The notes beneath the pieces were generated by a model. The model ran no database searches and was not told the DNA's origin. It worked only from the letters and a program-made list of their open reading frames with translations. Position numbers and translations under genes: made by a program. From the IMG/VR virus record IMGVR_UViG_3300022866_000322, positions 62,001 to 126,000 of that record: DNA of 64,000 bases; one strand, 5' to 3'. Position 1 is the stretch's first letter, and each line of letters begins with the position of its first letter. Shown piece after piece: positions 7,072 through 17,824 of the stretch. This DNA is from a virus.

Positions 7072-10000
7072 ATGGCACAACAAATAATTGATATCGGAAC
7101 GTCCGCAGGTGACGGGACCGGTGACGAACTTCGAATAGCGTTTGATAAAGCAAATGATAACTTTACTGAACTATACTCTACCGCCGAAAACAGTGGACTA
7201 ACTTATTCGAATGTATCTACCATCACAAGTGGATCAGGTACAGACGCTAGATTTACAGTCAATCGTTACGCTAACACCTATACTGTTGATATTATTAACA
7301 GTGCTGGTAACAACTATGCTGTATCAGATACACTAACGATATTTGGTAACGCACTAGGTGGCACGTCGGGCGTAAATGATGTAACTCTTACAGTCCTCAC
7401 ACTAGGAAACGCAACAGTAGGAAACATTGCTACCATAAGCAATGTTGGTGCTCCTGCTAATCCAGTTCTCACTGTCAACGGGCAGACTGGAGATGTAACA
7501 CTAGACGTAAACGATATTGCAAATGCCGCAAGCAAAGGTTATGTAACCAATGCTATAAACGGTAACATTGCAACCTTAAGCTCAAGCTTCAACAGTGTTA
7601 ACGCCAACGTTACCGCGGCAAACAGTGCCATATCAACTCATACAAGTCAGATACAAACACTAGACGCCAACGTTGGTACACTATGGGGCAACGTAGGAGG
7701 ATTGGCCGCTACTAGAGCAACCATAAGTTATGTCGACACCAGCATCAACAACGCACTAAGCTCAAATGCTATTCTTGCCAACGTTACTAGTATCAATGCT
7801 AATGTTACTGCCGCAAATGTAAACATTGAAAACAACAGAGCCAATTTGGTAATATTCCGTGCTAACTTAGGTGTGCAGGATCTGCTGTTGGATGCGCTTG
7901 ATGCTAATGTAGGCACAATTGTTGGCAATACCAGTACTACATTCTACACACTGGTGGCCAATGCCGCTACACAAAGTGTTGCAATTACCAACAATCTTAA
8001 TCAGATAAACAACTTATTCAGCAATGCTGGGGTACAAGCAGACTCAATTAACAATCTAACTGCTAATGCCGCTACACAAGGTGCCAAGCTCGATTCGATC
8101 GATGCAAACTTGGGTGTGGCAACAACCAATATCTCAGCATTACAAAGCAACACTGGTGTTACAACAAACGAAGTTAACCTACTTCGTGCAAACATCACAG
8201 CCGCCAATGCAACTATTGGAAGCAACGATGCAGACATACTAGCAATTAATGCTAACTTGGGTTTGAGATCAACTGAGATTATTTCGTTAGATGCCAACCT
8301 TGGCACAGCAACAACCAATATCACAAGCCTTACCAGTAATGCCGCTACGCAGGCCACTAGCATTAACACACTTACTAGTAATGCCGCTACACAAGCAACT
8401 AGTATTGACACCTTAACTGCTAACGCAGGCACACAGGCTACTAGTATTGTTACACTCACATCAAACGCCGCGGCACAAAGTGTTGCACTTGTTGACCTGC
8501 AAAACAATGCAGGCGTACAAGGCGATAGTATTCGCACAATTGATGCCAATCTTGGCACGGTTGTTGGTACAACTATCCCTGCTATTGATGCTAACTTAGG
8601 AGCGTATCAAACAACTATTAACGCTAACCTGGGCACAAGAACAACTGAAATACAAACACTAGATGCTAACGTAGGTTACATCAGAACAAACTATGCAAAC
8701 ACTGCAACCAGCGCAACATTCACAGGCAATGTGGGTGCTTCCTATCTACTAGCAACTGCCAATGTTAAAATTGACGGTGTACTTGAAGTTGGATTAGCAC
8801 CAAGTTTATCTTGGCCCAACGAAGGTGCTGTGTTTACAGGTAACATAAATGCTGGTTACGAAATAGTTACACAGAACAAGAGTACTGGTACGAGCGCAAC
8901 ATCAAATTATGTTGCATACGCTAATGATGCTATACTTGGTAGTGGAGCTACCAAATACGTAGCTGTTGGCATAAACAACAGCACATTTACAGGAAACTTT
9001 ATACCTGCAGGGGTTGACAGCAAGATAGTACAATATGCACACGACGGATATTTCCAAACCGTTGGAGGCAATGCCCAGGTACAATCAGACACAGGCGTAG
9101 TTTTACAAGCAAACACAGCTTTGGCAAAACTAAACAAAGACGGCAACTTCCAACTTGTTACTGGTAACTTAACGTTTGCTGACAGTACTATACAGTCAAG
9201 TGCATTTACTGGAGGAACCTGGGCAGCCGTAGATGCTAATATCGGTGGCATAAGTGACGGAGTTACCGTTAACAGCAACGCTATATTTGCAATTAGAGCA
9301 AACACTGGATCATTCCAGACTTATGCTAACTTAAATATCAGCCAAATTAATGCAAACATGGCGGCTGCTAATGCTGTTATTGCAACCGTTGATACTGCGG
9401 CAATAGCGGCAATTAATGCAAATGTAACCGCGGCAAATGTAAACATTGCAACACTTGATGCCAATATTGGTGTAGTAGTTGGTACAACTATACCAGGCAT
9501 AAATGCCAACTTAGGTACTGTAGTTGGTACAACTATCCCAGCTATTGATGCTAATTTAGGAACAGCAACTACAAATATTACAACTGTGAATGCTAACGTA
9601 ACTGCCGCAAACTTAGCAATTACCACTGTGAATAATAATGTAACTGCCGCAAACTTAGCAATTACAACAATTGATGCTAATGTAGGTACAATTGTAGGCA
9701 CAACTATTCCTGCTATTGATGCAAACATTGGTACTACTGTTGGTACAACTATCCCAGCAATTGATGCTAATGTAGGTACAATTGTAGGCACAACTATTCC
9801 TGCTATTGATGCTAATGTAGGTACAATTGTAGGCACAACCATACCGTCACTTGCAACTTTGTCAAGTTTCAATACACTTGATGCCAATGTTGGTGTGGTA
9901 GTTGGTACAACTATACCAGGTATAAATGCTAACTTGGGAATTGTAGTTGGCACCACTATACCAGCTATTGATGCTAACTTGGGCACAACTGTTGGCACAA

Positions 10001-12309
10001 CTATCCCAGCAATTGATGCTAACTTAGGCACAGCAACAACTAATATAACAACACTTGATGCTAACGTAGGCACAACTGTTGGCACAACCCTACCAACACT
10101 AAATGCAAATATTGGAGCATACCAAACTTACGCTAATGCTAATTTTAGTGGTAGCACCTATGGTGATGCTAATGTAGCCGCTTATAACGGTAACATGAAC
10201 AACCTGGGCACAGTTACTACAGGAACAATAAACGCAACTACTGGTAATATTACAAACCTTGGTGCCACACTGACTACAGTCGCGCAACCAAATATCACAA
10301 GTGTAGGGCAGTTGACCTCACTGAATGTGTTTGGCAACGCCATTGTTAACGGTAACTTAACGGTTGCAAACCTAAACAGTATTGCAAGTCACACAATTAA
10401 CGTACAAGACCCATTGTTGTACTTGACTGCAAATACAGTATATCCATACAACTACGACATTGGTACGTTTAGTCAATTCGTTGGTGGGTCCGCTAATGTT
10501 TATCAACACACAGGTGTTGTGCGTGATTACACCGACAGCACTTGGAAAGTATTCAGTAATGTTGATGCAGAACCTGGTGCAACAATAAACTGGGCAGACA
10601 CAGACATAATATGGGATAGATTAAGAGTTGGTAACTTAACAATTGCCAACACCACAGCATCAACAACCTCCACAACTGGAGCATTGATACTTGCAGGTGG
10701 TGCTGGCGTAGCAGGAGCAATTAATTCCGCAGGAAACGTTGGAGCTCCGCATGTAAATGCTACAACCTCAATACAAGCACCCACTATCAATGCCGCTACA
10801 AGTTTAACAGCAGTAGCCGCAACAATCAGTGCTAATGCAAGTGTAAATCATCTTAATGCTACAACATCAATACAAGCACCCACTATCAATGCCGCTACTG
10901 CACTTACAGCAGTAGCCGCAACAATCAGTGCAAATGCAAGTGTAAACCATCTTAATGCTACAACCTCAATACAAGCACCCACTATCAATGCCGCTACTGC
11001 ACTTACAGCAGTAGCCGCTACAATTAGTGCTAACGTAGGTGCAAGTCATGTAAACGTAACAAACTCATTGCAAGCTACTACTGTTAACGGTGATACAGTA
11101 AATGCTGGCACATTACAAATTGGTGCCGGTAGTATTACTGCTACAGCGGCAGAGCTTAACGTTCTTGATAATGCTGTAGCAGATACCGTAGTAAGTAGTA
11201 AGGGTGTAATTTACAGTTCAGCAGGTAATATCAGAGCAAATGCATTTAACACAACTGGAAGTTTACAAGCAGTTACAGTAAACGCTACTGGAAACGTAGG
11301 CGGAGTACACTTGAATGCAACCACAAGTGTACAAGCACCAACTATTAATGCCGCTACAAGTTTAACAGCCGTGGCTGCAACGATTAGTGCTAACGCCGCT
11401 GTAAATCACTTGAATGCAACTACAAGCGTACAAGCACCAACTATCAACGCCGCTACAAGTTTAACAGCAGTGGCTGCAACAATCAGTGCAAATGCAAGTG
11501 TAAATCACTTGAATGCAACCACAAGTGTACAAGCACCAACTATTAATGCCGCTACAGCACTTACAGCAGTGGCCGCAACAATCAGTGCTAACTTAGCCGC
11601 AAGTCATGTAAATGTAACCAACACAGTACAAGCTGCCACAGTAAACGGAACCACAGCAGTAACGGGAGCCGCAGGTACGTTCAGTGCTAATGTAGGTGCC
11701 AATCATGTCATTGCCTCAACAAGCATGCAGGCACCAACTATTAATGCCGCTACAGCACTTACAGCAGTGGCCGCAACAATCAGTGCAAATGCAAGTGTAA
11801 ATCACTTGAATGCAACCACAAGTGTACAAGCACCAACTATTAATGCCGCTGGAAACGTAAGCGCGATACACGGAAACTTCAGTGGCAACGTTTCAGCGAC
11901 ATACTTTGCAGGTACTGCTACTGGAGCTCTATATGCTGACTTGGCAGAGAATTATCAGGCAGATACTACATACGATCCAGGTACTGTATTGGTATTTGGC
12001 GGTGAACAGGAAGTTACAGTTACAACTGTATCACATGATGAAAGAGTAGCAGGTATTGTTAGTACAAATCCAGCCTACTTGATGAACACAGGCGGCGGAA
12101 GTGTTGCAGTTGGACTTACAGGACGTTTACCGTGTATGGTTCAAGGACCAGTTAACAAAGGTACACTGCTAGTAACAAGCGCGACGCCAGGTGTTGCTGT
12201 AGCATTGGACAGGACACAGTATCAGCCGGGATGTGTTATTGGTAAGAGCTTAGAAATAATTGAAGACAACTCTGTTGCACTAATTGAAGTAGCAGTAGGT
12301 AGATACTAA
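7072..12309 (+). CDS. giant repetitive tail-fibre protein, 1745 aa
   Basis: The N-terminus (IDIGTSAGDGTGDELR, then FDKANDNFTELY) is the adaptor-like start seen in many marine T4-like fibre proteins and recurs at 12338. The middle consists of low-complexity repeats: ANAATQATSI-type units (about residues 280-480), VVGTTIPAIDANLGT units (about 790-1010) and 33-residue NATTSVQAPTINAAT units (about 1225-1590). The last 130 residues (ALYADLAENY, then GLTGRLPCMVQGPV) form a globular end shared with the next gene. Together this suggests a long trimeric shaft with a conserved tip or attachment domain. Confidence 0.85.
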   Translation: MAQQIIDIGTSAGDGTGDELRIAFDKANDNFTELYSTAENSGLTYSNVSTITSGSGTDARFTVNRYANTYTVDIINSAGNNYAVSDTLTIFGNALGGTSGVNDVTLTVLTLGNATVGNIATISNVGAPANPVLTVNGQTGDVTLDVNDIANAASKGYVTNAINGNIATLSSSFNSVNANVTAANSAISTHTSQIQTLDANVGTLWGNVGGLAATRATISYVDTSINNALSSNAILANVTSINANVTAANVNIENNRANLVIFRANLGVQDLLLDALDANVGTIVGNTSTTFYTLVANAATQSVAITNNLNQINNLFSNAGVQADSINNLTANAATQGAKLDSIDANLGVATTNISALQSNTGVTTNEVNLLRANITAANATIGSNDADILAINANLGLRSTEIISLDANLGTATTNITSLTSNAATQATSINTLTSNAATQATSIDTLTANAGTQATSIVTLTSNAAAQSVALVDLQNNAGVQGDSIRTIDANLGTVVGTTIPAIDANLGAYQTTINANLGTRTTEIQTLDANVGYIRTNYANTATSATFTGNVGASYLLATANVKIDGVLEVGLAPSLSWPNEGAVFTGNINAGYEIVTQNKSTGTSATSNYVAYANDAILGSGATKYVAVGINNSTFTGNFIPAGVDSKIVQYAHDGYFQTVGGNAQVQSDTGVVLQANTALAKLNKDGNFQLVTGNLTFADSTIQSSAFTGGTWAAVDANIGGISDGVTVNSNAIFAIRANTGSFQTYANLNISQINANMAAANAVIATVDTAAIAAINANVTAANVNIATLDANIGVVVGTTIPGINANLGTVVGTTIPAIDANLGTATTNITTVNANVTAANLAITTVNNNVTAANLAITTIDANVGTIVGTTIPAIDANIGTTVGTTIPAIDANVGTIVGTTIPAIDANVGTIVGTTIPSLATLSSFNTLDANVGVVVGTTIPGINANLGIVVGTTIPAIDANLGTTVGTTIPAIDANLGTATTNITTLDANVGTTVGTTLPTLNANIGAYQTYANANFSGSTYGDANVAAYNGNMNNLGTVTTGTINATTGNITNLGATLTTVAQPNITSVGQLTSLNVFGNAIVNGNLTVANLNSIASHTINVQDPLLYLTANTVYPYNYDIGTFSQFVGGSANVYQHTGVVRDYTDSTWKVFSNVDAEPGATINWADTDIIWDRLRVGNLTIANTTASTTSTTGALILAGGAGVAGAINSAGNVGAPHVNATTSIQAPTINAATSLTAVAATISANASVNHLNATTSIQAPTINAATALTAVAATISANASVNHLNATTSIQAPTINAATALTAVAATISANVGASHVNVTNSLQATTVNGDTVNAGTLQIGAGSITATAAELNVLDNAVADTVVSSKGVIYSSAGNIRANAFNTTGSLQAVTVNATGNVGGVHLNATTSVQAPTINAATSLTAVAATISANAAVNHLNATTSVQAPTINAATSLTAVAATISANASVNHLNATTSVQAPTINAATALTAVAATISANLAASHVNVTNTVQAATVNGTTAVTGAAGTFSANVGANHVIASTSMQAPTINAATALTAVAATISANASVNHLNATTSVQAPTINAAGNVSAIHGNFSGNVSATYFAGTATGALYADLAENYQADTTYDPGTVLVFGGEQEVTVTTVSHDERVAGIVSTNPAYLMNTGGGSVAVGLTGRLPCMVQGPVNKGTLLVTSATPGVAVALDRTQYQPGCVIGKSLEIIEDNSVALIEVAVGRY
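9457..10100 (+). repeat. tandem 42-48 bp repeats in fibre gene (TTIPAIDANLGT units)
   Basis: About a dozen near-identical units encode V-G-T-T-I-P-A-I-D-A-N-[LVI]-G-T, with slight codon variation. Similar single units occur at about 8565-8640. Such in-frame repeats can expand or contract by recombination and change shaft length. Confidence 0.8.
10741..11850 (+). repeat. 99-bp (33-aa) repeats in fibre gene
   Basis: The unit NHLNATTSVQAPTINAAT + LTAVAATISANASV occurs about eight times in recognisable form, several copies nearly identical at the DNA level. Degenerate copies (SHVNVTNSLQ) are interspersed. The 33-residue period suggests regularly stacked beta structure in a shaft. Confidence 0.85.
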
Positions 12310-12313
12310 ACAA

Positions 12314-12320
12314 GTAAATA
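12314..12320 (+). promoter_or_regulatory. late promoter-like element (GTAAATA)
   Basis: GTAAATA is 17 bases before the ATG of the second fibre gene, immediately after the stop of the first. It fits the TAAATA pattern found before other structural genes here. Confidence 0.45.
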
Positions 12321-12337
12321 TTAAAAACGGATAAAAA

Positions 12338-14302
12338 ATGGCGTACATTAACATTAACACAGGAGCAGTAGCAAACGACGGAACCGGTGATACTATACGG
12401 TCTGCGTTTGGAACTGTTAATGACAATTTTCAAACATTTAACGAAGGGCTATTTGCAGGCACAAGACAAAGCATAATCAGTGCCGCAAGTGTAACTGGTG
12501 GGTACATTGTATCCAACACCTATGTCCTTGCTTCATCTTATGTTAATGCAGACAGTATTGTGGGCAACACAGTTACCAGTTATGGTAATTTGTTTGTTAG
12601 CCAGGACGGTGCAACCATTGTAGGTAATGTTACTATTGTGGGTAACTTGAGTGTTAGTGGCTCACAATCCAGCAGTGCAAGTCAAAACACAAGTGCTCCT
12701 ATTTTGGACCTACACTTTGATGGTGGTGGACTCAGCAGTGACGACGGCAAAGATATTGGTATTGCCGCACAATACTATGATGTTGCTGAAAAGAAATTCT
12801 TCCTTGGATGGCAGAACACTTCAGAAAGTTTAGTCTACTTAGACAACACAACTGTTGCGTCAAATGTTGTTACAGCAGGCACACCAGGTAATGTACAGTT
12901 TGGTCAATTGATGTTGAGCAACACACTGTCATCAACTTCGAGCACAACAGGTGCATTAATAGTTAAAGGTGGCACAGGTGTTGCTGGTAATGTACACATT
13001 GCTGGAAACTTAGTAACTGCCAACACAGGTACAGTCAGTACAGGCAATATTACCGTTAGAGGCTTCCATGTTGGAAACATGAACTTTAGTGGTGCAGACA
13101 CGATTTATATTAACGGTAGTCCAGTTGTAACTTCAGCTGGTGCGTTCAATGGTGGTACTGTTGGACTAGCGACTACATTCCAATCAGCAACAGCTTCAAC
13201 CAGTAAAACAACTGGTGCTGTGATTATTACAGGTGGATTGGGTGTGTCGGGTAATACCTTTGTAAGTGACATACACGCTGTTGGCACCAATGCGGCATTC
13301 CGTGGAAACCTATTAGGTACACTGAAAACAAATGCACAACCAAGTGTTACCAGTTTAGGTACACTAACAAGTTTAGTAACTTCAGGAATCTTTACTTCTG
13401 GTGGTAACGTAATGCCAAGTGTTACTAATACACATTGGTTGGGCGACAAGAACACAGCCAGATGGGCACAAGTACATGCAGGTACATTAGATGTAACCAC
13501 TATTGCAAGTGCTCCGCAATTTAGTGGTATTCCTAATTTTACAGCAAATGCTGTATATACTAGTGGAACAGCATCTAGTAGTAAAACTAGCGGTGCTATC
13601 GTAGTCACTGGATCAGGTGGTGTTGGCGTTGGCGGAGATGTGCGATCAGCCAAGTTATACGTTGATGCTGGCGTTTTTTGGTCAGGCAACAGTGCTCCAT
13701 TTGCTAGTGTAGGCGGAGCAGATACACAGGTACAGTTTAACGATAACGGTACTCTTGGTGGTGACGCAGGATTAATTTTTAATAAAACAACAAACGATTT
13801 AACTAGCACAGGAAACATAGCCGCAAATCATGTAAATGTAACTAACACAGTGCAAGGTAATATAGTTAATGCAGTGACTGCTATAACAAGTAATACAGGT
13901 GTGTTTACTGGTAATGTATCTGCAAGCTACTTAATAGGTACATCAACACAAGCTCTATATGCTGACTTGGCTGAGAAATATACCACGGACCAAGTCTATG
14001 CACCAGGTACAGTTGTTGTAGTTGGTGGCACAGCAGAAGTAACAGCAAGTTCAGAAGGTCAACGAGCAATTGGTGTTATATCTACAGCACCAGCGTTCTT
14101 AATGAACAAAGATGGAGATGGACAAGCAGTTGCACTAAAAGGGCGTGTACCATGTCGTGTAGTAGGTGCAGTTGCCAAAGGTGACGAGCTAGTACCGGCA
14201 GACAACGGATGTGCAAAAGTAGGCGACAGTAGAGTATTTGGTGTTGCACTAGACACCAGCGCAGAAACTGTAGAAAGAGTTATTGAAATAGTGGTGTTAT
14301 AA
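12338..14302 (+). CDS. tail-fibre protein, paralogous ends with 7072-12309
   Basis: A 654-aa protein with the same start motif (GAVANDGTGDTIRSAF, then VNDNFQTF) and the same globular end (ALYADLAEKY, then LKGRVPCRVVGAV) as the giant fibre. Its middle carries three to four STTGALIVKGGTGVAG-type units separated by variable stretches. Shared ends with a different middle suggest duplication followed by exchange of the shaft, possibly for a second receptor specificity. The stop codon is directly adjacent to the next ATG. Confidence 0.83.
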   Translation: MAYININTGAVANDGTGDTIRSAFGTVNDNFQTFNEGLFAGTRQSIISAASVTGGYIVSNTYVLASSYVNADSIVGNTVTSYGNLFVSQDGATIVGNVTIVGNLSVSGSQSSSASQNTSAPILDLHFDGGGLSSDDGKDIGIAAQYYDVAEKKFFLGWQNTSESLVYLDNTTVASNVVTAGTPGNVQFGQLMLSNTLSSTSSTTGALIVKGGTGVAGNVHIAGNLVTANTGTVSTGNITVRGFHVGNMNFSGADTIYINGSPVVTSAGAFNGGTVGLATTFQSATASTSKTTGAVIITGGLGVSGNTFVSDIHAVGTNAAFRGNLLGTLKTNAQPSVTSLGTLTSLVTSGIFTSGGNVMPSVTNTHWLGDKNTARWAQVHAGTLDVTTIASAPQFSGIPNFTANAVYTSGTASSSKTSGAIVVTGSGGVGVGGDVRSAKLYVDAGVFWSGNSAPFASVGGADTQVQFNDNGTLGGDAGLIFNKTTNDLTSTGNIAANHVNVTNTVQGNIVNAVTAITSNTGVFTGNVSASYLIGTSTQALYADLAEKYTTDQVYAPGTVVVVGGTAEVTASSEGQRAIGVISTAPAFLMNKDGDGQAVALKGRVPCRVVGAVAKGDELVPADNGCAKVGDSRVFGVALDTSAETVERVIEIVVL

Positions 14303-17300
14303 ATGAGCACAATTACATGGGTAACCGCTAAAGGTGATTTGGGAACAATACCTGAATCCCAGTACTTTAAGTTACAATTATCAGCAACAGACAGCGACAG
14401 TCAACCATTAACTTATAGTTTAATTGCAGGTGAGCTTCCAGGTGGAATGTACATAACACGTGCAGGTGAATTCCGCGGTGCTCCGACGATTCTTAGTGCA
14501 GTTAACCAAAGCAAAGCATATAGTTTTACTGCCAGAGCCTCCAATGACGACGGTGACGTCGCAGATAGATCCTTTACACTAACAGTCAGCAATGCAGTTG
14601 GCCCACAAATTTTCCCACGTCCGGACTTGATTGGTGCATTCTTTGATGGCGAATTTTTAAGTTATCAATTTGTAACTATAAATGACAACCCTAGTGCCAC
14701 AGCAACTTACAAAGTGGTCCAAGGTGACCTACCTCCAGGCACAACACTAAGTTCAACAGGATTACTATCTGGCTATGTTGATATCATTGCCGCTAATATT
14801 GATGATCTAGGATACGAAGCGGCTGCATACGAAACAATTATTTTTGATGCATTACCTGAAAGCACAGACAAATACTTTAATTTTAGAGTAGAAGTTACTG
14901 ATGGTGGAAAATTTGATACAGTAGATGTTAGAACATTAATTGTAAGCAAGTCAAACTTTACTGCTGATAACGATATCACCGTTGTCAATAATACATTTAT
15001 TACAATTGATCATGATAACCGTTATCGTCCAATCATACTTAACGCTCCGGATAGCCTTCCTGCACGTGTAGCCGGGGACACACTTGCTTACAAATTCCTT
15101 GCATACGACCCAGAGGCAAAAGACGTACAATGGGAAGTTGCAGAACTTGCTTTTAGTGGATTAGATCAACTTGATACCCCTGTAATACAAACACTTAATG
15201 GTGACGGTAGTACTGGACCTTACACACTAGACACCGCGGCTGCCGCAGTTGACATCAGTGTAAGAATAAACGATACGATATATCTTCCCACTATAGACTA
15301 TACCACGTCAGGGACAAACTTAACGTTTACAAGTCTAACACCTAGTGCCAGTGATGTAATCACTGTTCTATATATTGCGCCAGGTACTGGTTTTGATTCA
15401 TTGCTGTTTGATCAAGGTGCTGAAGGACTACCGATCGGGTTAACAATTAACCGAGACACAGGTTGGCTGTTTGGTACCTTGCCTACCCAGACTGAAGAAA
15501 CTAAAACATACAATGTATCTGTCAGAGCATTCAGAGAACTAGATCCAGGGGTAAAGAGTGACCCTGTTGTATTCAGCATAACAGTACAACGTACTCTGAA
15601 CGAACAAATTATATGGAACACTAATGAAAATTTAGGCATAATGGATAACGGTGCTGTAAGTAAACTATCTATTAGCGCATACAATACATTAGGTAAAGAA
15701 TTAGAATACAGTACAGTTTACCAGCCTTATCGTAGAATCCCACAAGGTTTAAAAGTACTGAGTACCGGAAACTTAGTAGGGCGTGTTTCTTTTAGATACT
15801 TTAGTTTAGATGCGGCAGTAGGATATCTGCCAGTGACCAGCACAACAGATTTAGAAGTAGGAATGAGTGTGCAAGGCATAGGCGTAGCGGCAGGGTGTAA
15901 GATAACTGCAATAGTAGATAGTAAAACTGTAGAGGTGCAACCAGCAATTTATGTTGTGCAAGGAACGCTGTTAACATTCAGTAACGACACTACAACCAAA
16001 GTAAGATCTACAACAAGTAATGCAATTACCACAGCTATAGACAGTGGTACAACGACGTTTGATCAGAATTGTAGGTTTACTGTAAAAGCAACAACACGAG
16101 ATGGTACAAGCAGTGCTACTAAGAGCTTTAGGGTGTTTATCAAGTCTAGAAACTTAGCACCTTACGAAAATCTATATCTAAAAGCATTGCCAGATAATAC
16201 AGAAAGAAGATCATATGTTAATACTGTGACAAATCCTTCTTTTGTTCCGCCTGCAAATGTGTATAGACCAGATGATGCTTACTTTGGAATACAAAAAAAT
16301 ATTAAATTCTTATTCTCAGCTGGTTTAAGTGTTGCACAAGCATCTGAAATGGTGTCGACTATAGCACTTAATCATTATACAAAAAGTATTAACTTCGGTG
16401 CAATTAAAACAGCTAGAGCATTGGACTCAAGCGGAAATGTAGAATACGAAGTGGTATATGCAGACATTATTGACAATCAAATGTTTGCAGGAAATAGTCC
16501 ACCGCTTAGTACTACACTCACAAACACTAACCCATACATTCAAAACGGTGTTGAGTATGGTAATACCATTTATACCAATAGCTTTACTAACATGCAAAAG
16601 CGATTAGAAACAGGTTTAGGTTATACCAACAGCGGTGCTTTGCCCCGTTGGATGACCAGTGTACAAACCAATGGTAAGGTATTGGGGCTTATTAGAGCAG
16701 TGCCATTGGTTTACACAAACCCAGGTGCATCCGAACTAATAGCGTATAGACTAAGGAATAGTGGGTTTACTTTAAATACTATCCCATTCACGGTGGACAG
16801 ATATCAATGGGATAACTCACTAAGTAAGTTCTTTGACACTACGACTAATAAGTTCTTACCTAGCAGAGACACAACGTTTGATAAGTTAGTAGATCTTAAT
16901 GCAGGAACGGATGTAATCACAACATCAGTTGTAGGCTCAGTTACTAATGCAAATGCTATTGTTGTTTCGGATAACCTAAAAATTGGTTATGGCTGGACGT
17001 TATCAAGTGTAGATACGTTATCGTCTGGTATAGACGATAATGTGTTTATAACCAACGTACAAGAAAACGTGGGCTCACAAAACTTAACATTAAGTGCAAA
17101 TATTACTGCATCAGCAGGCGCAGGGATCAAATTCAATGGTACCGCTTCAGTTGACTATGCAGTTAGCAAATCGTTTAATAGCATAGACAGTGAGTTACTA
17201 AGTAGAGTAAAATTGCTAGGACTTATAGACGGTGTTACTAACATTCAACCATTTGAAAAAATAATCTTTGCTAAACAATTTGGGTTTGACACTGAAGCAG

Positions 17301-17824
17301 TCAACGACGGTTGGGTCCGCGGTGATGGTACAACATTCATATATGGATATTTAGAAAAACAGTCAGGATTAAGTTCTGTAAACCAGCGGGGCGGAGTGTG
17401 GCAAATAACATACGAAACAATACCAGATGAAGGTTTTGACGAATCGATAGGGTTTGATGAAACTATACCTGGTTTTGAACATTCAAGACTGGATGCAGGT
17501 AGTGACCAAGAAATAAGATTAGAGTTTATAAGCGAAATATTTGTAAATCAAACAGTAAAAGTTCGCGGCGGTCGAACATACCCATCGTCTACATTACAAT
17601 ATACATTTGATGGAGGAGAGGCTACACCAACTTTCTTAGTGTTTTCAGAGGCGCAAGGAACTGAAACAACATTTGATGGTGGCAGTATGACTAGCAAAGA
17701 AGGAGATCCTACTGTAGGAGGTGTTCGTGGGGGCACAGCTTTCAGTAATAATAGAGACAAATATATGGAACCTGAAACAGAGGATAAATATATCAAGTTC
17801 CCACAGAATGGAGTATTTGTATAA
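14303..17824 (+). CDS. large tail protein with Ig-like (He_PIG-type) repeats, 1173 aa
   Basis: At least four copies of the putative-Ig signature [LI]P-x-G-[LTM]-x(n)-G-x-[LF]-x-G are visible: LPGGMYITRAGEFRGAP, LPPGTTLSSTGLLSGYV, LPIGLTINRDTGWLFGTLP and IPQGLKVLSTGNLVGRV. This arrangement is typical of phage surface adhesins that bind weakly to carbohydrates. The C-terminal 500 residues are of unknown fold and end in an Asp/Glu-rich region. It lies between fibre genes with no intergenic space, so it is likely a fibre, baseplate-associated or whisker protein. Confidence 0.78.
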   Translation: MSTITWVTAKGDLGTIPESQYFKLQLSATDSDSQPLTYSLIAGELPGGMYITRAGEFRGAPTILSAVNQSKAYSFTARASNDDGDVADRSFTLTVSNAVGPQIFPRPDLIGAFFDGEFLSYQFVTINDNPSATATYKVVQGDLPPGTTLSSTGLLSGYVDIIAANIDDLGYEAAAYETIIFDALPESTDKYFNFRVEVTDGGKFDTVDVRTLIVSKSNFTADNDITVVNNTFITIDHDNRYRPIILNAPDSLPARVAGDTLAYKFLAYDPEAKDVQWEVAELAFSGLDQLDTPVIQTLNGDGSTGPYTLDTAAAAVDISVRINDTIYLPTIDYTTSGTNLTFTSLTPSASDVITVLYIAPGTGFDSLLFDQGAEGLPIGLTINRDTGWLFGTLPTQTEETKTYNVSVRAFRELDPGVKSDPVVFSITVQRTLNEQIIWNTNENLGIMDNGAVSKLSISAYNTLGKELEYSTVYQPYRRIPQGLKVLSTGNLVGRVSFRYFSLDAAVGYLPVTSTTDLEVGMSVQGIGVAAGCKITAIVDSKTVEVQPAIYVVQGTLLTFSNDTTTKVRSTTSNAITTAIDSGTTTFDQNCRFTVKATTRDGTSSATKSFRVFIKSRNLAPYENLYLKALPDNTERRSYVNTVTNPSFVPPANVYRPDDAYFGIQKNIKFLFSAGLSVAQASEMVSTIALNHYTKSINFGAIKTARALDSSGNVEYEVVYADIIDNQMFAGNSPPLSTTLTNTNPYIQNGVEYGNTIYTNSFTNMQKRLETGLGYTNSGALPRWMTSVQTNGKVLGLIRAVPLVYTNPGASELIAYRLRNSGFTLNTIPFTVDRYQWDNSLSKFFDTTTNKFLPSRDTTFDKLVDLNAGTDVITTSVVGSVTNANAIVVSDNLKIGYGWTLSSVDTLSSGIDDNVFITNVQENVGSQNLTLSANITASAGAGIKFNGTASVDYAVSKSFNSIDSELLSRVKLLGLIDGVTNIQPFEKIIFAKQFGFDTEAVNDGWVRGDGTTFIYGYLEKQSGLSSVNQRGGVWQITYETIPDEGFDESIGFDETIPGFEHSRLDAGSDQEIRLEFISEIFVNQTVKVRGGRTYPSSTLQYTFDGGEATPTFLVFSEAQGTETTFDGGSMTSKEGDPTVGGVRGGTAFSNNRDKYMEPETEDKYIKFPQNGVFV

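Noticed and set aside
8001-10085. Long minus-strand ORFs antisense to the fibre gene
   Set aside because: They mirror the repetitive GCN-rich codons of the plus-strand fibre gene, have Val/Ala/Leu-only composition and no ribosome-binding sites.
13105-13818. 237-codon minus-strand ORF inside the second fibre gene
   Set aside because: Low-complexity Pro/Val/Leu antisense shadow of a well-supported plus-strand structural gene.
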